Counted from the first letter of the stretch, positions 1 to 10,866 are shown. The stretch is DNA of 64,000 nt from Hymenopus coronatus (GCA_030762935.1 CM060895.1:33346501-33410500), one strand, 5' to 3'. Program-made: numbers and translations. Notes: a model not told the origin generated them from the sequence alone.

Positions 1-380
1 GCACCGTAAAGACGAGAATTATTTGCTCAACAACATTTTTATGGCACTAAGTCTTAAAGCGACAACGCGTGCATTTTTTCACAATTCACAACATTAAAGA
101 GGAAAGTACCAAATTTATATCCTACCTATAAAACACAAAAAAGATCTTGCAGTTTTTAATAATACTGGGATCTCATTCCAAACAATGTCCTCACATGATC
201 ATTACGTCACATGTCTAGCTATTGAGCCTGTAATTCAATTCCCCTAGTACTTTCACTGAGCATATGATTCGGTAGTTGGAGAAGTTGCTTAGCAAGTACG
301 GCGTTTTGAGGGCGTGAGAACCTTCCACGCCATAGCAACACATGGTAGTTTTCATTTTGTGTGTTCTACAACATCTCTGG
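1..380. other. No feature recognised
   Basis: AT-rich sequence with no convincing coding region or repeat that I could relate to the rest of the window. Confidence 0.4.
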
Positions 381-382
381 TC

Positions 383-640
383 GTTTCCTTAGCGCGGTGG
401 AAGCTCGGCCGCTTGCCAAGCGGGAGAACTGGGTTCGATTCCCGGTACCGGAGTGGAGATTTTTCCCCCGCTGGGAGGCTTGCGCTCAGAGCCCTAGGGG
501 CCAATTGAGAAGCTACTTATGGAGAAGTAGCGGCTCCAAGTTGAAAAGACCACATTACTGGTCCGAGATGGGAGAAGCAGCGGCCGGGCGGTAGGCCCTG
601 GCCCCTTGTTGGCTGTTGCTCCATGGAGTAAGTTCAATTA
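383..640 (+). repeat. tRNA-headed SINE (family E)
   Basis: The head reads like a tRNA gene: an A-box-like stretch around 390-405 and a clear polymerase III B box (GGTTCGATTCC) near 431-441. It is followed by a GC-rich body unlike the AT-rich flanks. No second copy of this family is visible in the window, so the 3' limit is approximate. An isolated true tRNA gene is less likely because the rest of the cloverleaf is not evident. Confidence 0.5.
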
Positions 641-786
641 CAAAATCTCTCGCTCATGTTTTATTTAGCTGATATCGAAGGTCCGTGAAAGTTATAAAAT
701 GGGGTATTTTTGATCATCCCTTGGTGTAAGACAACATTAATTTATCAACAGTCATTGCGATTCACTTCCATGAATGTAAACAAAAA
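641..786. other. Unassigned spacer
   Basis: Short AT-rich spacer between a SINE and a family P copy. Nothing recognised. Confidence 0.35.
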
Positions 787-1540
787 AATCTGATGTGTTC
801 CATTCACATAACTTTCTCTATATCTCTGCAACAAATTATTTACTTCTATTTCATTCAGGCTAATCGAAAAAAATTAGCAGGAATAGTGTTACTATTTGCT
901 TCCATATAAGAAGAAGCGAAATAAGGGAATATCCCTAATAGTTAAAGGTATAAAAAATAGAATTGCAATTATTAAACAGAATAATTGGTTGAATATGATT
1001 AGTTATATTATTTTTAATAATGATTTCGTTTTACCATAGGTTAAAATGATAGTCAAAAGCCAGTTGCTATGTGAAGCTTTCCTTTGTATGGACTGGAGTT
1101 GACAAATTCCTGTATGAGAAAAGTGTAATTTTTTTAAAGCTGAATCCAAAAACAAGGAATATCTCAAAAGCGATCAACTACACGAAAAAAAGTATATAAC
1201 ATAAATTGTGTGTTTTATTGTGCTCCATATTATTTGTGTGGTAAATTTTTATTCATCTCTTACGGTTTAGCAGTTATGCAAAATTCCGTAAAATTCATCC
1301 AGAATAAAGTAGTCTTCAGAGGCTATTCCCAGAAAATTCAAAATATAGTTTTATTTGTCAGGTAATTATCTTTAATATACGATATTTTAATCAAAATCGT
1401 TAGAGACATTTGTGAAAAAATAAAAATGTTTGAAAATTGTTCCTTGTAAACTTGGGGTGGAGAAATTTTTCTCAAAATCATCGTGTTACATTCCTGGAAG
1501 ATACAAAACTTAAATACCAAGTTTGTTATTTTACATTTCT
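787..1540 (+). repeat. Family P copy, palindrome end missing
   Basis: It starts with the family terminus AAATCTGATGTGTTCC and follows the shared internal sequence, including the block around 'tcttacggtttagcagttatg' near 1259-1280. It stops after the internal 'taccaagtttg' palindrome region. The CA-rich tract and the terminal 38-nt palindrome are absent. Confidence 0.8.
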
Positions 1541-1673
1541 ACGTAAGTAAATATCTGTAATGGAGATAATGTACAAGTGTTGGAACTTTAATAATGACAA
1601 CTATTTATTTACTGCTTATACAAAAGACATGCATGTTACTGTTCTTTAAAGTAGTCATCAGCATTCAGTATAT

Positions 1674-1966
1674 CGCCCTCTATGGTGTAATGGTTACCAT
1701 GCTAACTTCATATAACCAAGGTCTCGGGTTCAAACCCGGCGAAGGACGATGAATTTTTTCGGGCGTAAATATCCTTAGCATGGCTTCCTTTGGAAAGGAA
1801 GTAAAGCCGTTGGTCCCGTGTCGTAGATTTACGGCATGTAAAATAACCTCAAGCCTCATATAGAGAGGCCTCTGAGCAAAATTAAGCGGTCTTTCACACC
1901 CAATATAGTGCTGAGAACCACAGCAGTTAAAGAGCATCCATAAATAAAACTCCATTCTGTACAACC
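1674..1966 (+). repeat. tRNA-headed SINE (family A)
   Basis: The head contains an A-box-like 'tggtgtaatggttacc' and a perfect B box (GGTTCAAACCC, 1727-1737). The body after about 1750 (including 'gccgttggtcccgtgtcgta') is shared almost base for base with the copy at 42534-42827. The two copies define the family and its approximate limits. Confidence 0.85.
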
Positions 1967-2099
1967 TTTGCAAGCGTCGCCTGCAGTGTTGATAGTTTGA
2001 ATGGAGTGGTCTACTGCTGGCGTATCTCTGGAGCAGTTCTGAAGCAAATGCTATAATGTGGATCCTTCATTTTCGGAAACAAGCCAAAGTCACAAGGGC

Positions 2100-2812
2100 T
2101 TGAGGGAAGTCGAAATGCTCTATATTTCCAAAGTTAAAGTTTGACCCATCATCTCAGCAAGTATTTAAGACATTGAGCTAAAAATGTCAAGGTATATTCA
2201 GCAATATCTTTATTGTTGATTGTTGAAAAATAGAATACTTCTGTTCATTAGAAGAAAACGTGTGAATTTTTAAATAAAGCTCTTAAAATGTTATTGAAAA
2301 ACTATGATTCTTAAATTTCAAAAAATAACTCATCTATGTACATAAAAACTTTTTCGTTAAAATAAAACTTATATAGGTGAAAATGTGTGGTAAAAATTTC
2401 AGCCCTTAGGGTCAATTAGTTTCTGAGATAATGGGCATTTGTATAGAACATTTTACTTCTTCAGCAATTGCTTTCAAACACAAAATAAAAAAAATGTAAC
2501 CTAACATACCAAACACAACTTCCAAACTCTCACATGAAGACAATATGAGCGGGATGCCAATGCTGCCAATAGCTAAAATATAACAAGAAAAATATTTCTT
2601 CTCTAACATTAATATTTACAGACGTATACATGAGTTATCAAAATGTTCTAAAAAAACACTACTCGCAGGATTATTTAAACAATATTTTTAAACTATTTAC
2701 AATTAGCGTATCTCTATGAAAGTTATACTAAGCGGGAGACTCCAAATATTCATATGCAATTAAAACATGAAAATGGAAAAAAATTATGAAAATCTTACTT
2801 CGACTCCCCTTA
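2100..2812. mobile_element. TIR-flanked non-coding repeat
   Basis: The left end (2103-2117, 'agggaagtcgaaatg') and the inverted right end (2798-2812, reading 'aggggagtcgaagtaag' on the minus strand) form imperfect terminal inverted repeats. About 200 bases of the left part recur at 34482-34690, including 'caatatctttattgttgat'. There is no transposase. It is probably a non-autonomous DNA transposon, but the target-site duplication is not clear. Confidence 0.45.
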
Positions 2813-3510
2813 TGTCCAGGAAGTATGGTGGGTGCTGCAGTATTTTCCTCCTCCAACAAGTCAGCCACAGTTTACGATGTTAGCGGTCGAGCATTTTCGT
2901 GCAAAATGATGGGTGGATTCGGTAGAAAGAGTCGCCGAAGATCAGAAAGTTTGAAATCGAAGATCGAAAGATCAGTTGGTCAGAACCCCAGCAATGTGAA
3001 AGTTATGTGATGGTGTTATCTTAACAATTGCGTTGCTGCACACCGCCAATACAGTATTGTTGTTCATTTTTGGAACATGAGATAGTACACGTCTTGTCAG
3101 GGGGTTAAAAGTTATCTAAAATGGAGATATAAATTATAGACAATTTAATATAAATTATACTAAGGGGGGGGGGATAAATGTACATTGAAAATGACTAGGA
3201 AAGAAATATTGTAAAACACGTTCTAAGAAGGCAAGGGCAAACAGTTGTCACGAGCTGACAAGCGACCCAGGTACGTCAGTACCGTTAAGGGAAGGACGTT
3301 GAACTAAAGGGGTGAGGTTACGCTGCCTGAGGGTGGACATAGCAAGGAAAACAGAAACAATTCTCTCGCTGGTCAAGCGACACTTTTGGCACTAGGCATG
3401 GAACATCCGCGGAGCTAAGATGTGATATTTGGGTCCGTCGTGGAGCCAAATGGTTGTGACGGAAATAGTGTTGATTTAATACGGACGAATCACTGCACCA
3501 AAAGACTGTC
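2813..3510. other. No feature recognised
   Basis: Mixed-composition sequence with a G run near 3165-3173. A 74-codon open frame at 2786-3010 crosses the end of the neighbouring repeat and resembles nothing I know. Confidence 0.35.
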
Positions 3511-3515
3511 AAAAG

Positions 3516-3529
3516 TAATAATAATAATA

Positions 3530-3560
<31 letters not shown>
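3516..3560. repeat. TAA/AAT microsatellite
   Basis: About 15 trinucleotide units of (TAA)n with one interruption. An A run follows at 3711-3729. Confidence 0.9.
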
Positions 3561-3561
<1 letters not shown>

Positions 3562-4167
3562 GGCGTGGTCGACTAAAGCGTAACTTAAGAGTAGAAAATT
3601 TAGGAGGAATGCGCGTGTATTCGACGGCAGAAAAGGCCGAACAAAATGAGTAAATGAGTTCGATAATAATCTGGAACTCAAATAAAATCACTTATGTCTT
3701 ACCACATGCCAAAAAAAAAAAAAAAAAAATCTGAGCTAGGGCACCTACTTCTCCACACCATTCCGTAATAGCCCAAAACCTGTACGTGGGTTACGAACCC
3801 GGTACCCCTATGTTACCGCTGCAAACACAATATGCGGTCAGCTTTGAGAAAGAAACAGCGACACTGGACTTAAGCTCTTATGACTTTTACTTAATTCTGA
3901 AGATGAAGGAACCACTTCATGGCATTTGCTTCATAACTGATTTGGAGATTATCAGACAATAGACCGCTCCATTCAAACTATCAACATAACAGACGCTCTA
4001 AAGATACCCTATGACTTCCGCAACACTAGAAACGAGTCGTAAACAATGCTGGTAGCTACTTTAAAGGAAATATATCTCTTTTGTATCGGTTTCTGATATA
4101 CGAGTATATTTGCCACTATTAAAGTTCCAACCTCGTATAATTTTACAGAAGTAATATTATGAATATA

Positions 4168-5245
4168 TCTGGGTTGCCCCAGAAGTACCCGACCTGACGT
4201 ATAGATAGCGGTTGTTGTTTCATACTACAGTGGTAAAAAGTACCAACCTTAGAAAGCTTAAGTTTGAACTTTGACGATTTTACATTATTTAGCATTTGTT
4301 TGGCACCCATAATTAATTAATTTTCTCGGCGAATTTGTAAACATGGATAAAACTGGTTATCGTTATGTGATACAATACTTTCATTTGAAAGAACTTAGTC
4401 CAACCGGTATTAAAGCTGAGCTAGATTCCTTTGGGGGAGTCTGCTCCTTCGTTTACAATAGTGAAATATTGGATAGCAGAGTTCAAGTTCAGAGTTGCGG
4501 CCGTACGAGCTGCCAAGACGAACATCGCAGAGGTCGACCAAATGAAGTTACCAGTCCAGAAATTGTAAAGAAAATCCACAAATGGTATTGGATGACCGTC
4601 GACTGAAAGTACGCGAGCTAGCAGACATTGCGGTCGTTTCAAAAAGTTCCTGAGATGAAGGAACAATCAAAACAGTGGATTGGAAGGAGAGAATCGGCTC
4701 CAAAGAAGGGCGAAGACAGTTCCATCTGCAGGCAAGGTCAGTATTCTGGGACCATGCAGGATAACGTTCATTGATTATCTCAAAAAAAGAAAAGTAATCA
4801 ATGGCTAATATTATGCGAACTTGTTACAGCGTTTTAATGATGAAATCGAAAAAAACAAAACAAAAAAACGGCCACATTTAGCGAAAAAGAAAGTTTTGTT
4901 TCATCAAGATAATTCATCAATTTACACGTCCGTTATCGCCATGGCCAAAATCAGTGAGTTAAAGTTTGAATTGCTTCATCATGCATAATATGCGCCAGAT
5001 TTAGCCCCCCTCTGATTATTTTCTATTTCCAAACTTAAATAAATGCTTTGAGGTAGAAGATTTGCCAACTATGAAGATACCTATTTTGAAGATGGTTCTC
5101 ACTATAAACACGGTATGGAAGCTATTGAATATCGTTGGGAAAGGTTTATCGAGCTAGAAGAAAACTATGTAGAGAAATAAAGATGTTTTTTCCTCAAATT
5201 TTTGTGCTTTCTTTGTTAGGTCGGGGACTTCTGGTACAGCCCTCG
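4168..5245 (+). mobile_element. Mariner transposon, internally deleted
   Basis: The left end (4168-4196) and the inverted right end (5217-5245) match over about 28 bases; both contain the 'ccagaagt.cccgacct' core. Each end is flanked by TA (4166-4167 and 5246-5247), the target duplication used by the Tc1/mariner superfamily. At about 1.08 kb it is shorter than a typical 1.3-kb mariner because part of the transposase gene is missing. It is a dead copy. Confidence 0.88.
4343..5180 (+). pseudogene. Mariner transposase remnant
   Basis: The frame opens MDKTGYRYVIQYFHLKELS, the typical N-terminus of a mariner transposase, a nuclear DD34D cut-and-paste enzyme. A frameshift after about residue 30 precedes 'GRTSCQDEHRRGRPNEV', the linker between the two helix-turn-helix units; the frame then breaks at a stop near 4604. 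After about 4650 the sequence jumps to the catalytic half, so the segment with the first catalytic Asp is deleted. The second Asp survives in 'FHQDN' (about 4900-4914) and the third-Asp block appears as 'YAPDLAP' followed by 'SDYF' in another frame. The reading ends 'ENYVEK' at 5180, the usual C-terminus. Several frameshifts and the deletion make it non-functional. Confidence 0.88.
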
Positions 5246-5394
5246 TATATTAGGATACGATATATGATATTAAATGTTTACTGGCGAGGTTTAACTTGAA
5301 AACGCCACGTTTGGTTCTACTACTCTTTTAACGCACCAAGGTATATCTGCACAAGTCAAATACAGAGCAATTGGGACACCTGGTATATAGATAA

Positions 5395-5625
5395 TTTGCA
5401 GCGGTGTTTGTTGTGTTGCTCCACGTTATGTGCGCCATATGCGGCGGTGTTTTTGTGTTGCAGGCAGGGTTATTAGTTGCCCCATGTTGGTCAGTAATAT
5501 GCAGGGGTACTTTTGATGTGGGTGTTGTTGCGTTACTGCTTTTACTCCCCAGGTTGGGAAGTCATATGAGGCCTGGATTTTGAATGTGTAGTTATTGCCG
5601 CACATTGTGTGCTTAGGTACAGCGT
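5395..5625. repeat. Degenerate repeats resembling an LTR primer-binding region
   Basis: Four loosely similar units of about 45-70 bases follow each other, each starting near 'atatg(c/a)' and ending with a 'ttgccccatgttgg'-like block. The minus strand of that block resembles the tRNA-Lys-type primer-binding motif of LTR retroelements, but matches are imperfect and no gag or pol is nearby. Confidence 0.25.
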
Positions 5626-5868
5626 AGAGTTGTAGGAGTGTTCTTGTAGATATTAAGAAAAACACTTGCAAACCTTTTACTGTTATTTATTATGAAGGAG
5701 ATTTGAGACACGCACCTGGTTATACACTTTTATACAGCTGATTGATGCTCTAACACTGACTCACAAGTACTCTTAATTACACTGTTTTCGTTGAGGACAT
5801 GGCGCAATTCACTTTCGCGTAATCACGAGTGACGTTACTTTACTTCACAGACGAATTATTAGCAAAGA

Positions 5869-6275
5869 GTCCGACGTGGCCTCTCTCAGGCGAATTCTTA
5901 ACAACGGCATCGTGGCCTCTCTCACGCGTAATTCTTAACAACGGCGAGGTGGCCTCTCTCATGCGTAATTCCTAACAACGGCGAGGTGGCCTCTTTCACG
6001 CGTAATTCCTAACAACGGCGAGGTGGCCTCTCTCATGCGTAATTCCTAACAACGGCGAGGTGGCCTCTTTCACGCGTAATTCCTAACAACGGCGAGGTGG
6101 CCTCTTTCACGCGTAATTCCTAACAACGGCGAGGTGGCCTCTTTCACGCGTAATTCCTAACAACGGCGAGGTGGCCTCTCTCATGCGTAATTCCTAACAA
6201 CGGCGAGGTGGCCTCTTTCACGCGTAATTCCTAACAACGACGACGTGGCGTCTCCCACGGGTGATTTCTTAGCAA
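5869..6275. repeat. 37-bp minisatellite
   Basis: Ten or so head-to-tail units of 37 bases each contain 'taacaacggcgaggtggcc' and 'gcgtaattcct'. The motif 'aacaacg' recurs at about 5899, 5937, 5974, 6011, 6048, 6085, 6122, 6159, 6196 and 6233. Two variant units ('ctctcatgcg' and 'ctttcacgcg') are interleaved. Degenerate edge units with 'agcaaa(g/a)ag' lie at both ends (about 5861 and 6271). Confidence 0.92.
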
Positions 6276-6279
6276 AAGA

Positions 6280-6895
6280 CCGCGATGTGCTGAATCTTAC
6301 GTCTTATATACGAAAAACGGTGTCATGGTGGCTTCTTTCTGATTGGTTAGAAGGTCCGCCAAAATGGCACCACCATTACCCAAAAATCATTGCAAATCTC
6401 CCAGAATGCGTGATAATAATCACGTGATACCACGAATATAAAGGAGAAGTCCCCTTGTGTTATTTAAACGGTGGTTTCCCCTTATACTAAATCGAACGTG
6501 ACTTTCACAAAAGAAGCAACTTCTCACCCCTCTATCCAGTCTGGCGTCATGATTCTGAGTAACTTTCTAGTAAACAACTTGCTTCTTGGTCCCTATGCAT
6601 ACAGCTTATTAAATATTAACTCTCGTTACATATACATATATATAGATAATTAGTAGACTGATAGTTATTATTACTACGGGGCTAATTAACGGTCTGAAAT
6701 TACTTAGAGTAATGTACTTACCAACTAGAAGCTTTCAAGTTATTGAGGCGAAACACGTACCTGCAAAGAAATGAATTAGAATTATAAAATAATAGAATGA
6801 TGATATGTTAAACTATAAGATTGCTATTGCATTAATATAGTGAACATAAAATATTCCCTATGCTATGCAGAGAGGCTGTTTTGAGTGTATTTCAT
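6280..6895. other. No gene recognised
   Basis: AT-rich sequence after the minisatellite. A TATA-like 'atataaagg' lies at about 6437. This stretch and the region before the minisatellite could be LTR-like, but no paired repeat was found. Confidence 0.3.
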
Positions 6896-6899
6896 TACG

Positions 6900-7165
6900 T
6901 TGCTACGTCACAAAGAAAATTTATATCCTTGAAAGTTAAACTTAAAGTGAAATTTTATGAAAATTGCGTAAAATTAAAACATTATTTTATTTTACAGTAA
7001 AATAATACGAATTCTAAAATTTAAGTAACTATATCGCTTTTCCATTTGAGGCACTGTAATCACCAATTAACTAAAGCCTAGTTTAAACATGCTTTTATCG
7101 TAACCTTTTTTTCAACAGTTTTCCATACTCAAAATATTCCACACGATGCATTGTTTACTAATCTA
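6900..7165 (-). repeat. Diverged repeat shared with 62960-63300
   Basis: On the minus strand, the block around 7110-7140 reads 'attttgagtatggaaaa' and is followed by 'attttagaattc'. The same blocks occur in the same order on the plus strand near 63030-63190. The copies are diverged and no ends were defined. Confidence 0.45.
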
Positions 7166-7655
7166 CTCTAAAAAGTCTATACTTTCTGTGAAAGGCGTAT
7201 TAAAGAAAATGGTCATATTCCTTTTTCAAAATAATGGTCTAATTTTTATAATTAAATTATCGCAGTTTAAAAACTCTATTTTTGGAGCGTACCAAAAGAA
7301 ATAATTTGTTTATCACTAATTAGGGGTAATGTAAACATATAATACTTATGAAAAATAATTTGTAACTCATTTTATGTAAAAGGATATTTTATATTTGAAT
7401 ATTTTTAAAAACGCATCACGTAGCTCTTTTTATTAGAACAATGAATTTAGACATTAAAATTATTATTTAAAGAAGCAAGTAAGCTATAATTTTAATACAT
7501 GACAAAAATAGTATCGTTACTGTATATAACAACTGGAATAAATTTCAGTGAGACATCTTGCATACTTTGAATTTACCAAACTTGATATATGCATCACCTT
7601 AAGCTTTCTAAATAATAGCTTCATTTATGTTGTTGGGAAATTGGCAATTTTATAT
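7166..7655. other. No feature recognised
   Basis: Very AT-rich sequence without coding signal. Confidence 0.4.
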
Positions 7656-7656
7656 C

Positions 7657-7912
7657 TAAAAGTCTGATGTGTTCCATTCACATGACTGTCCCTCCATCTC
7701 TGTAACAAATAATTGTTAGAAAGCTTATTCTTCTATCTAATTCATGCTAATTGAGATAAACATTAGCCGAAATTTTCTTATTACTTGCGTTCTTATAAAC
7801 AGAAGTAAAATATGAGGATACATGGCCTGCCTGGGCAAAATAGTGTAAGTGTGTCTGCCTCACATTCAACAGGTCGTTAGTTCGAATTTTGTTTATGATG
7901 TGTTAGCCGGAT

Positions 7913-7945
<33 letters not shown>

Positions 7946-8764
7946 CCCCCGCGGTTTTTTAGTCAAATCTTTTTGAAGCTGATTACTATGGGATTGAAAT
8001 ACATGGTCAAGAGTTGACAAGTTTATGTACGAGAAAAGTATTTTAAAACTGGAGCAATAACCGGGAATATCTTGGAAATAGTCAACTCCACGAAAAAATG
8101 TATATAGTATAAATTGTGATGTTTTAACGAGATCTGAATTTGTCATGCAGTAAATATTTGTCTAACTCTTACGGTTTATCAGTTATGCAAAATTTATCCA
8201 GAATGAAGAGGTCTTCAGAGGCCATTCCCAGAAAATTCAACATTTACATTTTATTTTCATGTAGATATCTTTAATATACGATATTTTAATCAAAATCGTT
8301 TGTCATCTTTGAAAAAATAAAAAAAAAATTGGAAAATTTTTCCATGTAAAGGGTAATTTTGGGTGGGGGAATTTTTTTTTTAAAAACTTCGTGTCGCATC
8401 CTTGGAAGATACTAAACTTAAATACCAAGTTTGTTATTTTACTGACCTTTCGTTTTTGAGTTAACGTGTTCACAGGCACACGGATACGCACACACACACA
8501 CGGAGATTTTTCTAAAAATGCTTTTTATATACAAAAGATCATAAAACGTGTATTTCCGGTGAAATCTTGGAATGGAATTTTTGAGTGGAATGCAATACTT
8601 TCACTATACCCTTGTCCGTGTAAAGAATGTAAAAAAACTCTTTTTGGATTCAGGGTATCTCAAAACATGTATTTCCGGTGAAATGTCGGTGTCGAATTTT
8701 GGGCGAATGAAACACCTACTTCCTATACATTATGTACGCAGTACATGTAGAGAAAGTAAAAATC
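7657..8764 (+). repeat. Family P copy with SINE insertion and duplicated end
   Basis: It begins 'gtctgatgtgttccattcac' and ends 'tgtagagaaagtaaaaatc' after a diverged terminal palindrome at about 8722-8758. A SINE head and T run interrupt it at 7825-7946. Near the 3' end the terminal block ('gtatttccggtgaaat...cgaatttt') occurs twice, at about 8548-8625 and 8665-8720, a local tandem duplication. Confidence 0.85.
7825..7946 (+). repeat. SINE head (family C) ending in a T run
   Basis: It contains 'gtgtctgcctcacattcaac' and a degraded B box 'agttcgaattt', followed by 'ccggataaggttt', matching the family C copies at 51696 and 56022. It breaks off in an uninterrupted run of 29 T (7917-7945). It is inserted inside a family P copy. 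Confidence 0.7.
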
Positions 8765-8765
8765 T

Positions 8766-9320
8766 TCAAATACGATATTGAAATATCGTAAATGAAGTAA
8801 TAAAGTCGAACTTGATAGCTTAATCTGATTGCAGGAGGGACATACAATTGAGGCAACTAATGCTGTTACCCTTTAAGTCCTAACGACTACATAAGAAATA
8901 AAGATGGGTGTTAATGCGTAGCGCCATTTAAAACCAATGTACTGCATACTAAATTCTCACAAGAGCGCTATACTCCAAACATTCATTTATCCCCAAGCGG
9001 CCTTTGTTTGGACAGACGGCCGGCAGGCTGGCCAGTGTCCAGCCATTGTGTTTTCTTTCTTTGTTTTTCAAAATTGGAAGCATTATTAATCATACAGAAC
9101 TATTTTCGCTTGATAAACCCACTATATACTATACATAGGAATGGTTTATAGCTCTTACTGCAGACGTCTGGCTAGACCAAAAAATATCTGTCTCTGTTTC
9201 GGATAATGTGTTTTTAATTGTTTCGTGTTTAATTACTATCTGTTAGTATAAGCACCGTGCACGCTACTCTGGCGGTAAGTTTGGATACTAACAAGAGGAT
9301 AACAGAGACAGTGGAGTAAG
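8766..9320. other. No feature recognised
   Basis: Ordinary-looking sequence upstream of the THAP exon. No coding region or repeat relation was recognised. Confidence 0.35.
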
Positions 9321-9339
9321 AATATTACCGTATGCTAAG

Positions 9340-9530
9340 ATGTCAAGTATCGAACCTCCTGAAAATGTAAATACTACAAGAAGCCGGAAAGGGAACAATA
9401 ACTGCTGTGTTGTAGGATGCAATAATACCTACAAGAATACTTCGCCAGCTATTGCCTTTTATTCTTTTCCCACGCGGAAAGCTGAAGCGCAAAGCAGAAA
9501 GCTGTGGATTCAAGCTGTACATCGAAGGAA
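9340..9530 (+). CDS. THAP-type zinc-finger exon (N-terminal half)
   Basis: The frame from ATG 9340 encodes about 63 residues and runs into a consensus splice donor (GTAAGT at 9531). It contains 'CCVVGCNN', 'FYSFPT' and 'KLWIQAVHR', the order seen in the N-terminal half of the THAP C2CH domain, a DNA-binding zinc module of about 90 residues. The two Cys of the first zinc pair are CVVGC (about residues 27-31). Unusually, 22 residues precede the domain, whereas THAP is normally at the very N-terminus. THAP domains occur in host regulators and in P-element-like transposases; this exon could belong to either. The second half of the module must come from downstream (see the next entry). Confidence 0.6.
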
Positions 9531-9814
9531 GTAAGTACACTAATTTTATATTGTACCTCAAAGCAGTAACATATGCTTAAAAATTAACTGCAGCATGGAT
9601 AATGCTGTTTAGAAATTAATGCTAACATTTTTATTAAGTTATTACATAGAAACTCTAAATACTGTGAGTATTAGATTAAACGACACATTATGTGAATAGT
9701 CTGTAAATTATTGTTATTATAATTATTACTTTTATTTTTATTACTAATATTTATGTACGTATTGTTATGTACATGTTACTATTCATACTTTATATTTTAT
9801 TTTCAATCCTGAAG

Positions 9815-9960
9815 GGTCATCATGAGAACGAAAGCCCGCAACAAAAATTTGTAGCATTCACTTCATCAGAAATAAAAGGTTCAGAACATCCCCACAGTTC
9901 AGCATATGTTCCCAGTATATTTCCAGACGCGTACAAAAATATTTCGATCTTTTGAAACAG
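9815..9960 (+). pseudogene. Degraded second half of the THAP domain
   Basis: In one frame, 9850-9864 encodes CSIHF, the C-x2-H-F zinc-ligand block that should follow the first exon. In the next frame, 9884-9925 encodes EHPHSSAYVPSIFP, which carries the 'VPSIFP' motif closing the THAP fold. The two frames are incompatible without an indel between about 9865 and 9884. A possible acceptor AG lies at 9813-9814, but joining it to the exon 1 phase hits a stop at 9852. The exon therefore looks decayed, unless the assembly has small errors here. Confidence 0.5.
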
Positions 9961-10314
9961 AACTTTCAGTCAAATGTGTGCACTTTATAGGCAGAAAACC
10001 ACAAATAATATATACATTGCACATGGCTTCCGTTTCTAACTATCCTCCTAGTAAGTATAAAGCACGACACGGAGTGGCGCCACCAGTACGATTTTCTGGT
10101 CCGTGCACGGTGCCTATACCAAGCAGTAGCATTTTAAGATCCTGAAAGAGCCGGTTTGGATTACCGCTGGCAGTCTAAACTGACCAAGCCTGCGTTTTCG
10201 TTGTTTTCCCTGTAGGCGAATGCTGGGGTGGTTTTTCGTGTACTACGACTTTCTTACCATTGTTCTTCTTTCATTTCTTTCCATCAGGTGTGCTTCCACT
10301 GGCATATGGCTGTG

Positions 10315-10866
10315 TGGAAGATGATGCGAATGTTTGCAAACCAGATACCCAACTTTTCCTATCAGGGCCAAAGGATAGAGTGGGGGAATTCCATCAAATA
10401 CCTGGGCGTCACTCTTGATAAGGGCCTAACTTTTCGTGAACACGTGCGGGGAACGTCGGACAGAGCGAAGGGGGCGGTAGCCTCCCTTTACCCTGTACTG
10501 GCCTCCCAGATGCCGGTTCACTTAAAGTTACGCCTTTTCAAGGCGCTTGTAGTCCCCCTGATGCTCTATGCCTGCGAAGTGTGGGTATGGCAGCAGACTC
10601 CTGGCTTCTCTGGTTACAGCGGGTGCAGAATAGAGGACTCCGGTCCATATATTCTGTATGTCGACGTTTCCCTTTGAGGCTACTACATGAAACTTCGGCC
10701 CTCCCATATGTGGAAGATGTTATTAGGCGCCGGGCTAAAAAATTCTACGCCAGATTGGGCGACCATGAGAACGCACTTGTCAGATCTCTGGGGAGTACTT
10801 ACCCTCTGAACGCCGAAAGAGGCGGTTCCGGGTTCCCCGCATGGCTTGTGGGCACCCCCCGGTAAT
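10315..10866 (+). pseudogene. 5'-truncated Jockey-type LINE, C-terminal reverse transcriptase
   Basis: The reading contains 'IKYLGVTLDKGLTFREHVR' and later 'YSVCRRFPLRLLHE', and ends '..GTPR' at a TAA (10863-10865). It is collinear with the C-terminal end of ORF2 in the minus-strand LINE at 45042-45600, which reads 'YLGVKLDRGVTFREHIR' and ends '..GHPR'. One frameshift separates the two halves at about 10585, where 'VWG' should run into 'MAADS'. The catalytic reverse-transcriptase motifs lie upstream and are missing, as usual for 5'-truncated LINE insertions. It is a related but distinct lineage. Confidence 0.88.

Noticed and set aside
2786..3010. 74-codon frame starting MKILLRLPLCPGS, signal-peptide-like
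   Set aside because: It crosses the right end of a TIR repeat and resembles no protein; the start is coincidental.
3770..3850. Possible tRNA-like head on the minus strand (complement of 'gggttacgaaccc')
   Set aside because: The box is imperfect, no A box is visible, and no other copy was found.
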